Below, in pieces: positions 8,866 to 16,691 of a stretch of DNA of 64,000 nt. How positions within the stretch are numbered: position 1 is the stretch's first letter; every line of letters starts with the position of its first letter. The notes under the pieces were generated by a model. The model saw only the letters and a program-made list of their open reading frames with translations, did not search any database and had not been told where the DNA came from. This DNA comes from JAJFJD01 sp965228695. Its GTDB lineage: Bacteria; Pseudomonadota; Alphaproteobacteria; UBA8366. The position numbers were made by a program, and so were the translations under genes. The stretch lies in assembly GCA_965228695.1 (NCBI GenBank), contig CBDDIB010000002.1, forward strand, positions 3,100,001 through 3,164,000, written 5' to 3'.

Positions 8866-10629
8866 ATGAAAATGACTTCGCAAGAGGCGTTCGTCGAAAC
8901 GCTTCGCGTGCAAGGCGTGAAGGTTGCCTACGGTATCGTCGGATCGGCCTTTATGCCGGGTTTGGATGTCTTCGAAGCCGCGGGGATTCGCTTTGTCGAC
9001 GTCGCGCATGAACAGGGCGCCGCCCATATGGCGGACGGCTATACGCGGGCGAGCGGCGAGGTCGCGGTCTGCATCGCGCAGAACGGCCCGGGCATCACCA
9101 ATTTCGTGACCGCGGTCGCGGCGGCGTATTGGAACCACACGCCGATGGTCGTGATCACGCCGGAAACCGGTGCGATGACCCAAGGGCTCGGCGGCTTCCA
9201 GGAAACCCGCCAGCTGCCGTATTTCGAGGAAATCACCTGCCATCAGGAAACCCTGACGCATCACAACCGGATCGTCGAAGCGCTGAACCGGTGCTTCCAA
9301 CGCGCGCGTCAGCATTCCGCGCCGGTCCAGTTCAACATCCCGCGCGACATGTTCTGCCAAATCGTCGACTTGGAAATTCCGGAACCGATCATGCCGGGCC
9401 GTCTCATGGGCGACGAAGCCTTGGTCCAGTCGGCGGCGGACCTGCTTGCCGGGGCGAAGTTCCCGATGATCGTGGCCGGCGCCGGTGTCGGCCTTGCCGA
9501 CGCGGTCGAGGAATGCAAGACCCTGGCCGAGTGCCTGGGCGCGCCGGTCGCCAACAGCTATCTACACAACGACAGCTTCCCCGCCAGCCATCCGCTGGCC
9601 GTCGGGCCGCTCGGCTACCAAGGCTGGGAATCGGCGATGACGCTGATCAAGCAGGCCGACGTCATTCTGGCGCTCGGGACGCGGCTGAACCCGTTCAGCA
9701 CGTTGCCGCAGCACAATATCGAATACTGGACCGGGCAGGCGAAGATCATCCAGGTCGACTCCAACCCGGACATGCTGGGGCTTGCCAAGCCGATCGATGT
9801 GGGCATCTGCGGCGACGCCAAGGCGGTGGCGCAACAACTCGTGCGGGCGTTGGATGGCCATTCCAGCGGCTCGGCAGGCGAGAAGCGCAAGGCCGACGCG
9901 GCGACCGCCAAGTCCGCCTGGCTCCAGAAACTCGCCGGCTGGGATCATGAAGAAGACGATCCCGGCAGCACGTGGAACGCGCGCGCGCGGGAGCGGGAGC
10001 CCGAGAAGATGGCGCCCCGTCAGGTCCTGCGCGCGATCCAGGACGGCCTGCCGAAGGACGCCATGGTGTCCACCGATATCGGCAACATCTGCGCCATGGC
10101 GAACAGCTATCTGCCGTTCGAAGAGCCGCGCAGCTTCCTGGCGCCGGGCATGTTCGGCAACTGCGGCTACGCCTTCCCGTCGATCATGGGCGCCAAGATG
10201 GCGCGCCCGGACCGGCCCGCGGTCGCCTTGGTCGGCGATGGCGCGTTCGGCATCAGCCTGAACGAACTGCCGACCTGCAACCGGATGCAGATTCCGGTCA
10301 CGATCATCGTCTTCCGCAATGGCCAATGGGGAGCGGAAAAGAAGAACGACATCCTGTGGTTCGACGAGCGCTTCGTCGGCACCGAGCTGGGCGACGACTT
10401 CAGCTACGCCGATGTGGCCAAGGCCTTCGGCGTGGACGGTCTTCGTGTCGAGACGATGGACGAGCTGACCTCGGCCGTTTCCGAGGGCTGTGCGGCCCAG
10501 AAGAAGGGCACGACCACGCTGATCGAAGTGGTGGTGAACCAGGAACTGGGCGCGCCGTTCCGCCGCGACGCCATGCAGGACCAGGCCTGCCTGCTGGACC
10601 GCTACAAGAACCTGACCGTTTCGCGATAA
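8866..10629 (+). CDS. xsc: Sulfoacetaldehyde acetyltransferase
   Basis: 587-residue thiamine-diphosphate enzyme that converts sulfoacetaldehyde and phosphate to acetyl phosphate and sulfite. The N-terminal Pyr domain has HEQGAAHMADGYTR with the catalytic Glu about residue 49, followed by AQNGPGITNFVTAVAAAYWN; the centre has a Rossmann-like domain (ANSYLHNDSFPASHPLAVGP); the C-terminal PP domain has GDGAFGISLNELPTCNRMQI at 457 and Asn 485 in the GDG-N motif, then RNGQWGAEKKNDILWFDERF, characteristic of Xsc rather than acetolactate synthase. The length matches known Xsc proteins. The ribosome site AGGAAAG precedes ATG 8866. A terminator follows the gene, so it seems monocistronic, with pta and the IclR regulator on the opposite strand. 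Substrate supply could be from taurine, isethionate or sulfopyruvate. Confidence 0.93.
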   Translation: MKMTSQEAFVETLRVQGVKVAYGIVGSAFMPGLDVFEAAGIRFVDVAHEQGAAHMADGYTRASGEVAVCIAQNGPGITNFVTAVAAAYWNHTPMVVITPETGAMTQGLGGFQETRQLPYFEEITCHQETLTHHNRIVEALNRCFQRARQHSAPVQFNIPRDMFCQIVDLEIPEPIMPGRLMGDEALVQSAADLLAGAKFPMIVAGAGVGLADAVEECKTLAECLGAPVANSYLHNDSFPASHPLAVGPLGYQGWESAMTLIKQADVILALGTRLNPFSTLPQHNIEYWTGQAKIIQVDSNPDMLGLAKPIDVGICGDAKAVAQQLVRALDGHSSGSAGEKRKADAATAKSAWLQKLAGWDHEEDDPGSTWNARAREREPEKMAPRQVLRAIQDGLPKDAMVSTDIGNICAMANSYLPFEEPRSFLAPGMFGNCGYAFPSIMGAKMARPDRPAVALVGDGAFGISLNELPTCNRMQIPVTIIVFRNGQWGAEKKNDILWFDERFVGTELGDDFSYADVAKAFGVDGLRVETMDELTSAVSEGCAAQKKGTTTLIEVVVNQELGAPFRRDAMQDQACLLDRYKNLTVSR

Positions 10630-10650
10630 GACACCCATCAGCGACGGAAG

Positions 10651-10683
10651 CGGGCGCCGGAGTGATCCGGCGCCCGTTTTTTA
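10651..10683 (+). terminator. Rho-independent terminator of xsc
   Basis: The 10-bp GC-rich stem CGGGCGCCGG / CCGGCGCCCG with the loop AGTGAT is followed by a run of T (TTTTTTATT). It lies 22 bp after the xsc stop codon. Confidence 0.9.
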
Positions 10684-10935
10684 TTAAAAATCAGGATATT
10701 CACCACATTTCAGGCCGATGAATTCAGGCGCGAATCGGGGTCAAAAACCGGATAAATCTCTTGAGTATTAGTCTCGGCGGTGTATGGTCGGTCTGCGTTA
10801 TTACGTCGTTGTTGCTCTCATGTTTACCCGTTTCGACGGTTAGCCAGGTTACTTCTGCGGCATTTTGAACGTGATTCTTGGGAAAGCCGCACGCGGCGGC
10901 GTTCCGGTATTGGATTGTCGTGAAAGGAAAAGATC
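10684..10935 (+). promoter_or_regulatory. Promoter and long leader of the cold-shock gene
   Basis: About 250 bp without a gene between the xsc terminator and the cold-shock gene. The left half is AT-rich (possible promoter); the right half would be an untranslated leader if transcription starts there. Long structured leaders are usual for cold-induced csp mRNAs. I cannot place the promoter elements with confidence. A GAAAGGAAAAG ribosome site precedes the start codon. Confidence 0.4.
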
Positions 10936-11145
10936 ATGGCGAACGGTGTTGTCAAATGGTTTAACCCCACCAAGGGCTATGGCTTTATCGAGCCGGAAGA
11001 CGGCTCGAAAGATGCATTCGTGCATATCAGTGCGGTAGAGCGGTCCGGTCTGTCCACGTTGACGGAAGGCCAGCGGGTCACCTTCGAGTTGGTGCCTGGC
11101 CGGGACGGAAAAATGGCTGCCGAGAATATCGCTCTCGCAGACTGA
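10936..11145 (+). CDS. CspA-family cold-shock protein
   Basis: 69-residue single cold-shock domain, an OB-fold RNA/DNA-binding protein acting as an RNA chaperone. Both nucleic-acid-binding motifs are present: RNP1 KGYGFIEP at residues 14-21 and RNP2 DAFVHIS at 28-34. The typical opening GVVKWFNPTKGYGF and the ending GKMAAENIALAD match the family in length and sequence. Ribosome site AGGAAAAG at a normal distance. Whether it is cold-induced or constitutive cannot be read from the protein, though its leader is long. Confidence 0.95.
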   Translation: MANGVVKWFNPTKGYGFIEPEDGSKDAFVHISAVERSGLSTLTEGQRVTFELVPGRDGKMAAENIALAD

Positions 11146-11154
11146 TCCGGCTGC

Positions 11155-11186
11155 GGGGCGGTCTTTGGCCGTCCCGTTCTTCGTTT
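11155..11186 (+). terminator. Probable terminator after the cold-shock gene
   Basis: Stem GGGGCGGTC / GGCCGTCCC (9 pairs, two of them G-T) with loop TTT, followed by the T-rich tail GTTCTTCGTTTG. It starts 10 bp after the stop codon. Confidence 0.6.
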
Positions 11187-11217
11187 GTTATCCGCCCGTT
11201 GTTCGATCATTGAGTGA

Positions 11218-11421
11218 GTGTGCCGTTTGCCCCGGAAACCCAACTACAAGTTCGAACGGATGGAGCGCGAGCGCGCGAAGGCCAAGAAAAAGGCCGAGCG
11301 CAAGCTAGCGCGTGAAGAGCGGAAGAAGGCCCAGGCCGGCGAAGGGCCTGCGGTCGAGGGGGCCGATGACGCCGATTCCGAGCCCGTGGCGGCGGCCCGG
11401 CCGGCGGGTGATCAAGGCTGA
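11218..11421 (+). CDS. Small highly basic conserved protein (MPRKPNY-type), unknown function
   Basis: 67 residues, with PRKPNYKFERMERERAKAKK near the start, then a Lys/Arg/Glu-rich helix (KKAERKLAREERKKAQAG) and a disordered acidic-alanine tail. Short proteins opening with PRKPNY followed by charged helices are common in Alphaproteobacteria and have no assigned function. Two starts are possible: GTG 11218 or TTG 11227; the second would give the usual MPRKPNY N-terminus and follows a GAGTG at 6 bp. It sits 73 bp after the cold-shock gene, on the same strand but beyond a terminator-like hairpin. The long charged helix suggests nucleic-acid or protein binding, which is only a guess. Confidence 0.65.
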   Translation: MCRLPRKPNYKFERMERERAKAKKKAERKLAREERKKAQAGEGPAVEGADDADSEPVAAARPAGDQG

Positions 11422-11530
11422 ATTCAACCCTCCAGGGCTCAATCCAGTTCATTTGACGTGATGACCGGAGCGATGTGGGCATTTGAAGCCGACACCGCGT
11501 CTAGCGGCGTTCCCGGTCGGTGCGGCCGGC

Positions 11531-12187
11531 TCATGCCAATCCGATCAGATCCCCGATATCCTCCATGTCGTGGACGATCTCCGCGCCTTCGTTTCGAAGG
11601 GCATCGGCGTCGGTGAAGGGATCGCCGGCATAGCCGAGAACCCGCGCGCCGGCGGCGACCCCGGCTTGGACGCCGCTCAATGAATCTTCGATCACCACGG
11701 CATCTTCGCAGCGATGGCCCATTGCCGCCGCCGCGGTCAGGAATATGTCGGGATGCGGTTTGCCCCGCCCGACATCCTGGGCGCTGAACAGCACGTCCTT
11801 CATCAGCGGTAATAGTCCGACCGGGCCGAGCGTGCTGTGCATCTTCGGAACCGATCCCGACGACGCAACGCAATACGAAATGTCACTCGCCGCAACCCGA
11901 TGAACCAGAGCGATGACGCCGGGAACCGGTTTCACGTCGATGGCGACCGCGTCTTCGATCGTCCGGCGCACGCGCGCGGGCAAGGACGGGTCGAATGGTT
12001 GGTCCAGCAGATCCGCAACGTGGCGGCACACGTCCTCGATCGTTTTGCCCTGGAACTGCCGTCGGCACTCGTCGCGGCTGAGAACGAGGCCCAAATCCGA
12101 GAGAAACTCGGCAAGCTTCTCGTTCGCGATCGGTTCGGTGTCCACCAGAACGCCGTCGCAGTCGAAGATTACCAGTTTGGGAGCCAT
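11531..12187 (-). CDS. HAD superfamily (subfamily IA) hydrolase, beta-phosphoglucomutase-like
   Basis: 218 residues with all four HAD motifs: FDCDGVLVDTEPIANE (nucleophile Asp 9 and Asp 11), the SSGS motif II in YCVASSGS, the Lys of GRGKPHPDIF, and VIEDSLSGVQAG with the acidic motif IV. The helical cap between motifs I and II is of the small C1 type seen in phosphoglycolate phosphatase and beta-phosphoglucomutase. It is a cytosolic phosphatase or phosphomutase of unknown substrate. No operon partner is evident: the gene ends 110 bp from the small basic protein gene and its start faces the TauE-like gene. A role as the missing phosphosulfolactate phosphatase has no direct support, as ComB belongs to another family. 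Confidence 0.88.
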   Translation of the reverse strand: MAPKLVIFDCDGVLVDTEPIANEKLAEFLSDLGLVLSRDECRRQFQGKTIEDVCRHVADLLDQPFDPSLPARVRRTIEDAVAIDVKPVPGVIALVHRVAASDISYCVASSGSVPKMHSTLGPVGLLPLMKDVLFSAQDVGRGKPHPDIFLTAAAAMGHRCEDAVVIEDSLSGVQAGVAAGARVLGYAGDPFTDADALRNEGAEIVHDMEDIGDLIGLA

Positions 12188-12402
12188 ACGGATTGTTTCT
12201 TGGTTCTGGGCGGGGAGGCCGGTGGAGATACTTCATAACACTTCGCCGGCGCCGAGAAACCCTGTCGCGACGCCTTGCCGTACGGCTGCAACGGCGATAC
12301 GGTCGGCGCGATTTCGTAGCGGGCCTCTCTCGTCGAACGGGATGGGCCCGTTTCTCATGCTGCCGCGCTGGGATTTCTCATGCCCGATCCGTGTAGTTTG
12401 CC

Positions 12403-13176
12403 GTGGATCTGATCGTCTCCGCCGTCGAAGGTTTAAGCCCCGGTGTTTTGGCCTTTTGCCTTGCCGCCATGTTCGTTGCGGCTTTCATACGCGGGTTCAC
12501 CGGATTCGGGTCGTCGCTCATGTGGGTGCCGAGCCTGTCGTTGGTCCTGCCGCCGGTGGCAGTGGTGCCGATTACCTTTCTGCTCGAAATCCTGATCAGC
12601 CTGCAGTTGGCGCCGACCATTCGAAAGGATGCGGACTGGCCGTCGCTTTGGCGGATATGGCTCGGTGCGCTCGTGGGCGTGCCGATCGGACTGGCGCTGA
12701 TCGCCACCGTTCCGGCGGACATCACACGGGCCGGTGTCGCGCTCACGGTGATCGTCGCGGCGATCATCCTGTGGCGCGGAACCCGGTTGAGCGGAACGTT
12801 CTCTACGCCGGCAACCGCCGGGGTCGGCGCTGTGGCGGGCTTCCTGACCGGTGCGGTCGGCATCCCGGGCCCACCGGTCTTCCTGTACTATCTGTCGACA
12901 CCGCTGGATATCCGCGTGGCGCGGGCTTCGATCATGGCCTACATCCTGGGCGCGGGCGTTCTAGGCTGTGTCTTCGCGGCGTTCCGGGGCATGCTGGATA
13001 CCGATGCGGTGGTGCGCGCGTTGCTGCTGTTCCCGATCGTGCTCGCCGGGACCTATCTAGGATCGCACGCCTTTGGGAAAGCCGATCCCGAACGCGCCCG
13101 GCGCTGGGCGCTTGTCGTCCTCATCGTGATGGGGGCCACCCTGTTGATCCGCGTGCTGTATACGGCGATGCAATAG
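12403..13176 (+). CDS. TauE/SafE (TSUP) family permease
   Basis: 257-residue membrane protein of the 4-toluene-sulfonate/sulfite-exporter family, with about eight hydrophobic segments such as FCLAAMFVAAFIRGFTGFGS, WLGALVGVPIGLALIATVP, VGAVAGFLTGAVGIPGPPVF and LLLFPIVLAGTYLG. The two family signatures are RGFTGFGSSLMWVPSL near residue 30 and GAVGIPGPP near residue 155. TSUP proteins carry sulfite, sulfoacetate or other organic anions across the inner membrane, and one often accompanies xsc to remove sulfite. The start is a GTG. It lies 215 bp from the divergent HAD gene and is followed on the same strand by the aminotransferase gene after 140 bp. Confidence 0.88.
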   Translation: MDLIVSAVEGLSPGVLAFCLAAMFVAAFIRGFTGFGSSLMWVPSLSLVLPPVAVVPITFLLEILISLQLAPTIRKDADWPSLWRIWLGALVGVPIGLALIATVPADITRAGVALTVIVAAIILWRGTRLSGTFSTPATAGVGAVAGFLTGAVGIPGPPVFLYYLSTPLDIRVARASIMAYILGAGVLGCVFAAFRGMLDTDAVVRALLLFPIVLAGTYLGSHAFGKADPERARRWALVVLIVMGATLLIRVLYTAMQ

Positions 13177-13316
13177 CGGCCTAAAATGCCGTTTCGGGCG
13201 AATCTTGGGAAGATTCGCTTGTGAAATACCGTCTATTAGACAAGCATTTGATATAGAATACCGCCTAGGATTCGCGACGCCCGCGGACCGGCGGGCCATC
13301 ATCAGGAGTGTGTGAC

Positions 13317-14627
13317 ATGCGGTACCCGACCAACGATCTCGAACATCACTGGATGCCGTTCTCGTCCAACAAGCATTTCAAGAAAGAGCCGCGTCTGATC
13401 GTCGAGGGCAAGGGCGTCCATTTCAAGTCGCATCACGGCCACGACCTGATCGATGCCGTATCGGGCCTGTTCTGTTCGCCGGCCGGTCACAGCCGCCCGG
13501 AAATCGCGGAAGCGGTGTATGAGCAACTCAAAGAGATGTCCTATATGCCGCCGTTTCAGCACGGTCATCCGGCGGCTTTCGAACTGGCGCGCCGGATCAA
13601 GGCGCTGGCGCCGGGCGACCTGGATTACACATTCTTCGTGAATTCCGGTTCGGAAGCGGTCGAGACGGCACTGAAGATGGCCTTGCTGTACCACCGGGTG
13701 CGCGGCGAAGGGCAACGGATGCGGCTGGTCGGGCGCGAGCGCGGGTATCACGGCGTAAACTTCGCCGGATTTTCCGTCGGCGGCATGGTCAAGAACCGGG
13801 AAATGTACGGTCTCGGGGTGCCGGGCGTCCTGCACATGCGCCATACCTGGATGGAAGAACAGCGGTTCAGCCAGGGCCAACCGGAAAACGGCGCCGAATT
13901 GGCAAACGATTTGCAACGGTTCTGCGACCTCCATGGCGGTGATACCATCGCCGCCTGTATCGTCGAGCCGGTCGCGGGGTCGACGGGCTGTCTGGTCCCG
14001 CCGAAGGGTTATCTGGAGCGGTTGCGCGAGATTTGCGACGCCCACGGCATCCTGCTGATCATGGACGAAGTGATTTGCGGCTTCGGCCGTCTCGGCAGCA
14101 ATTTCGGGGCGACCCGCTTCGGCGTGCAGCCGGACATCATCACGATGGCGAAGGCGTTGACCAACGGCTCGATCCCGATGGCGGCGGTTACGGTCAGCGA
14201 TACGATCTACAAGACGATCACCGACGCCGCACCGGAACAGGGCGTCGATTTTTTCCATGGCTATACCTACAGCGCGCATCCGGCATCCTGTGCCGCCGGG
14301 ATCGCGGCCCTGACGATCTATGAGGAAGAGGGACTGTTCGATCGGGCGAAGCAACTCGAGAAGCCGTTCCTGAAGCAGCTTTACGCGCTGAAGGATCTGA
14401 GCATCGTCACCGACATTCGGGGAATTGGCTTGCTGGCGGGTGTCGATCTCGCGCCGGACGGCAATCCGGGCGTCCGGGGTTACCAAGCCGTTCGCGATTT
14501 CTACGAGGCCGGCGTGATGACCAAGATGACCGGCGATACGATGCTGATCGCGCCGCCGTTCGTGTCCACGGAGGCGGATTTGGACCGGATGTTCGAACTC
14601 ATCCGGGGTGTCCTCAGCAAGTACTAG
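13317..14627 (+). CDS. Class III aminotransferase, omega-amino acid (beta-alanine/taurine-type):pyruvate
   Basis: 436-residue PLP enzyme. The opening LEHHWMPFSSNKHFKKEPRL is the signature of omega-amino acid:pyruvate aminotransferases; also seen are FFVNSGSEAVETALKMA, ERGYHGVNFAGFSVGG, the PLP-contact IMDEVICGFGRLG with Asp 250, and the Schiff-base Lys 279 in ITMAKALTNGSIPM. ATG 13317 is chosen because AGGAGT precedes it by 7 bp; the GTG 9 bp upstream lies inside this ribosome site. Such enzymes use beta-alanine, and related ones use taurine to make sulfoacetaldehyde, the Xsc substrate. Having xsc and a TSUP exporter on the same side makes taurine attractive, but beta-alanine or an aromatic amine fits equally well by sequence. 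Confidence 0.88.
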   Translation: MRYPTNDLEHHWMPFSSNKHFKKEPRLIVEGKGVHFKSHHGHDLIDAVSGLFCSPAGHSRPEIAEAVYEQLKEMSYMPPFQHGHPAAFELARRIKALAPGDLDYTFFVNSGSEAVETALKMALLYHRVRGEGQRMRLVGRERGYHGVNFAGFSVGGMVKNREMYGLGVPGVLHMRHTWMEEQRFSQGQPENGAELANDLQRFCDLHGGDTIAACIVEPVAGSTGCLVPPKGYLERLREICDAHGILLIMDEVICGFGRLGSNFGATRFGVQPDIITMAKALTNGSIPMAAVTVSDTIYKTITDAAPEQGVDFFHGYTYSAHPASCAAGIAALTIYEEEGLFDRAKQLEKPFLKQLYALKDLSIVTDIRGIGLLAGVDLAPDGNPGVRGYQAVRDFYEAGVMTKMTGDTMLIAPPFVSTEADLDRMFELIRGVLSKY

Positions 14628-14630
14628 GGG

Positions 14631-15005
14631 TCAATCGAGGGCTTCGACGGAAACGGTCTCGCCGGCCCGTGCGGCGGCGAGGTCGCGCACGTCGTTGAGC
14701 GCCTTGCCGAAGATGTTGCACGGGCTGGCCAGGCGGATTTCGTCGCCCTGGGAAATCGGGGTCGGGCCGAAGCCGATCGCGATGGCGTCGCCGTCGGGCC
14801 AGAACGCGATCTCGCCCGCTTCCACGACGGCGCGGGCGTCTGCCTCGCGGTCAACGCTGACCGGCGTCGAGAAATACACCTCCTCGCCCCACGTCATCGC
14901 GGTGGCCGTTATCGGAAGAGCGGCATGGATGGCCTCGGCGGTCGGCGTTTCCATGAGTTCTACGTCGACGGCAATCGATCCGACGGTGATACGGATTTGT
15001 CGCAT
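14631..15005 (-). CDS. Cyclophilin-like fold protein (COG2164/TM1367-type)
   Basis: 124 residues from ATG 15005. RQIRITVGSIAVDVELMETP, AIHAALPITATAMTWGEEVY and GDAIAIGFGPTPISQGDEIR are typical of the small cyclophilin-like beta-barrel family COG2164. The family has the cyclophilin fold without known peptidyl-prolyl isomerase activity. A longer version starting at 15098 adds 31 low-quality residues overlapping the next gene and is not favoured. It is convergent with the aminotransferase gene, with 3 bp between the stops, and tail-to-head with hpnM. Function is not known. Confidence 0.75.
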   Translation of the reverse strand: MRQIRITVGSIAVDVELMETPTAEAIHAALPITATAMTWGEEVYFSTPVSVDREADARAVVEAGEIAFWPDGDAIAIGFGPTPISQGDEIRLASPCNIFGKALNDVRDLAAARAGETVSVEALD

Positions 15006-15048
15006 CTGGAAAGTGTAGCGTGGAACGCGGGTTCTCCGCGACCCGGAA

Positions 15049-15681
15049 TCAGCTCGACTGTGCGCCGAGGACTGAAATCTTTTGCTCCAAGATCGCAAGC
15101 AATCCGTTCAAGCCCTTGTTCTTCAGGGTTGAACTATATTCCGATCGTTTGGTGGACAGCTCGCTGATCGTACCCTTTACGAAGATGTCGATGATCTTCC
15201 AGTCGTCTTTCTTGGGCGCCCGCAACAGATAGTTGATTTTGACCCGTTCCCCGTCCGCTTTTATCAGTTCGGTGCGGACCAGCCGGGTTCCCTTGCGCGG
15301 GGTTTCTTCCTTGATGATTTGGAATTTCTCGCCGGAATAACCTTTGAAACGGTCGGCATAGGTCGCGATCGTCAACCGCGAAAACGCATTCACCAGCTTC
15401 GCCTGTTGTTCTTTCGACAGGTTTTTCCAATGGCGTCCGGCGGAATAGCGGGTCATGAAATCGAGATCGAAGGTCGCCTTTACCGACGGCTTCAGCTTGT
15501 CGTACCGACCGTCAAATCCCAGCTTCTCGGCGGACTGCATCACGGTCAGCAGATTCTTGTTGAAATCGCTGATGACGGCGGTCGCCGATCCCGCGGAAAC
15601 CGGGGCCGCAGCGGCGATGAGCACGGCCGCCAGAAGCCCTGTGAATATGCGGTGGAAGCGAAAAATAGCGTTCTTAATCAA
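15049..15681 (-). CDS. hpnM: Hopanoid-associated MlaC/Ttg2D-like periplasmic protein HpnM
   Basis: 210-residue secreted protein: a signal peptide (FTGLLAAVLIAAAAPVSAGS) and an MlaC-type domain with FNKNLLTVMQSAEKLGFDGR, DLDFMTRYSAGRHWKNLSKE and FSRLTIATYADRFKGYSGEK. MlaC-like proteins carry lipids across the periplasm; HpnM is the hopanoid-cluster member, usually paired with the RND exporter HpnN to move hopanoids to the outer membrane. No hpnN is in this window. I take TTG 15681 as the start because it puts the signal peptide at the very N-terminus; the GTG at 15768 would add 29 residues before it. Divergent from the nucleotidyltransferase gene, from which it is separated by 260 bp. Confidence 0.82.
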   Translation of the reverse strand: MIKNAIFRFHRIFTGLLAAVLIAAAAPVSAGSATAVISDFNKNLLTVMQSAEKLGFDGRYDKLKPSVKATFDLDFMTRYSAGRHWKNLSKEQQAKLVNAFSRLTIATYADRFKGYSGEKFQIIKEETPRKGTRLVRTELIKADGERVKINYLLRAPKKDDWKIIDIFVKGTISELSTKRSEYSSTLKNKGLNGLLAILEQKISVLGAQSS

Positions 15682-15941
15682 ACTTTTAATCCAGTATCCC
15701 GTGCGGATGCATTCAGCTGGGTAACAGTACAGCAGCGTTACTCGGCTGTGCCAATAGATGGTGTTCACAATAAATTGGTCAATGCCTAAGGGGTAGGATT
15801 TTGCGGTATCAATCTCTCCCTATTTCAAGTGTAATAGAATCGTCCGATTTGTCGCGCCCACCGGGAATTACCGACCGGGTTCGCGTACGCTACAATTTTC
15901 TCCGATACGGCGCGCTGCATGTCGCCTGAAGGACGAATGCG

Positions 15942-16691
15942 ATGAAGGCTATCATGCTCGCGGCGGGTGTCGGCGCCCGTTTGGGACAGGGCGAGAATTA
16001 TATTCCGAAGGTGCTGTTGCGATTCGGTGGGCAGACGCTATTGCAACGCCATGTTGAACTACTCCGCCATGCCGGTGTGCGTGAGTTGGTCATCGCGGTC
16101 GGGCATCAGGCCGAGATGATTGACGAGGCAATCGTGAATCTGGGCGTGGGCGATTTCGTCCGGACGATTCTCAATCCCTATTACAAGCGCGGTCCGATTA
16201 CGACCTTGTGGTCCGTTCGTGATGAAATGACCGCCGGTGAGCCGCTTATTCTCATGGATGCGGACGTGTTATACGACCACCGCATGCTACCGCGGTTGAT
16301 CGGATCGCCCGTGCGGAACTGCTTCCTGATGGATAAGGACGTCGAACCGGGGGAGGAGCCAGTCAAGCTCTGCATGCGGGGCGACGAGTTGGTGGATTTC
16401 CATAAGCAACCGACCGAGGCCCACGACTACTATGGCGAATGGATCGGGTTCCTGAAATTGTCTGCCGACATGGCGGCACAGGTTCCCGATGCGACCTTGC
16501 CATACTTTGAGAACGAGGCGGAAAGCGTGTTGTACGAAGTCGCGATTCGGGACCTGCTGCTGGCGGATAAATCGGGCGCCTTCGGCGTGGAAGACGTTAC
16601 CGGTTTGCCTTGGATCGAAATCGACTTCATGGAAGACGTAGCGAAAGCGGAAGCCGATATTCTTCCGCAGCTTGAGGCCATGCCGGAATGA
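15942..16691 (+). CDS. Sugar/choline-phosphate nucleotidyltransferase-like protein
   Basis: 249-residue NTP-transferase with a Rossmann-like GT-A fold. MKAIMLAAGVGARLG and YIPKVLLRFGGQTLLQRHVE form the nucleotide-binding N-terminus, PLILMDADVLYD the metal-binding Asp pair, and YGEWIGFLKLSADMAAQVP and DVTGLPWIEIDFMEDVAKAE the C-terminal part typical of phosphocholine cytidylyltransferase or phosphoinositol cytidylyltransferase rather than glucose-1-phosphate enzymes. The stop overlaps the start of the CDP-alcohol phosphatidyltransferase-like gene by 4 bp (ATGA). The pair suggests formation of an NDP-alcohol followed by transfer, next to hpnA in the hopanoid locus. The activated alcohol is unknown. 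Confidence 0.85.
   Translation: MKAIMLAAGVGARLGQGENYIPKVLLRFGGQTLLQRHVELLRHAGVRELVIAVGHQAEMIDEAIVNLGVGDFVRTILNPYYKRGPITTLWSVRDEMTAGEPLILMDADVLYDHRMLPRLIGSPVRNCFLMDKDVEPGEEPVKLCMRGDELVDFHKQPTEAHDYYGEWIGFLKLSADMAAQVPDATLPYFENEAESVLYEVAIRDLLLADKSGAFGVEDVTGLPWIEIDFMEDVAKAEADILPQLEAMPE

Noticed and set aside
11531..12187. HAD hydrolase as the missing phosphosulfolactate phosphatase
   Set aside because: The known ComB is of a different fold, and the gene is 9 kb from comA; there is no positive evidence.
13302..14486. 394-codon open frame opposite the aminotransferase
   Set aside because: Shadow of a class III aminotransferase with all catalytic motifs.
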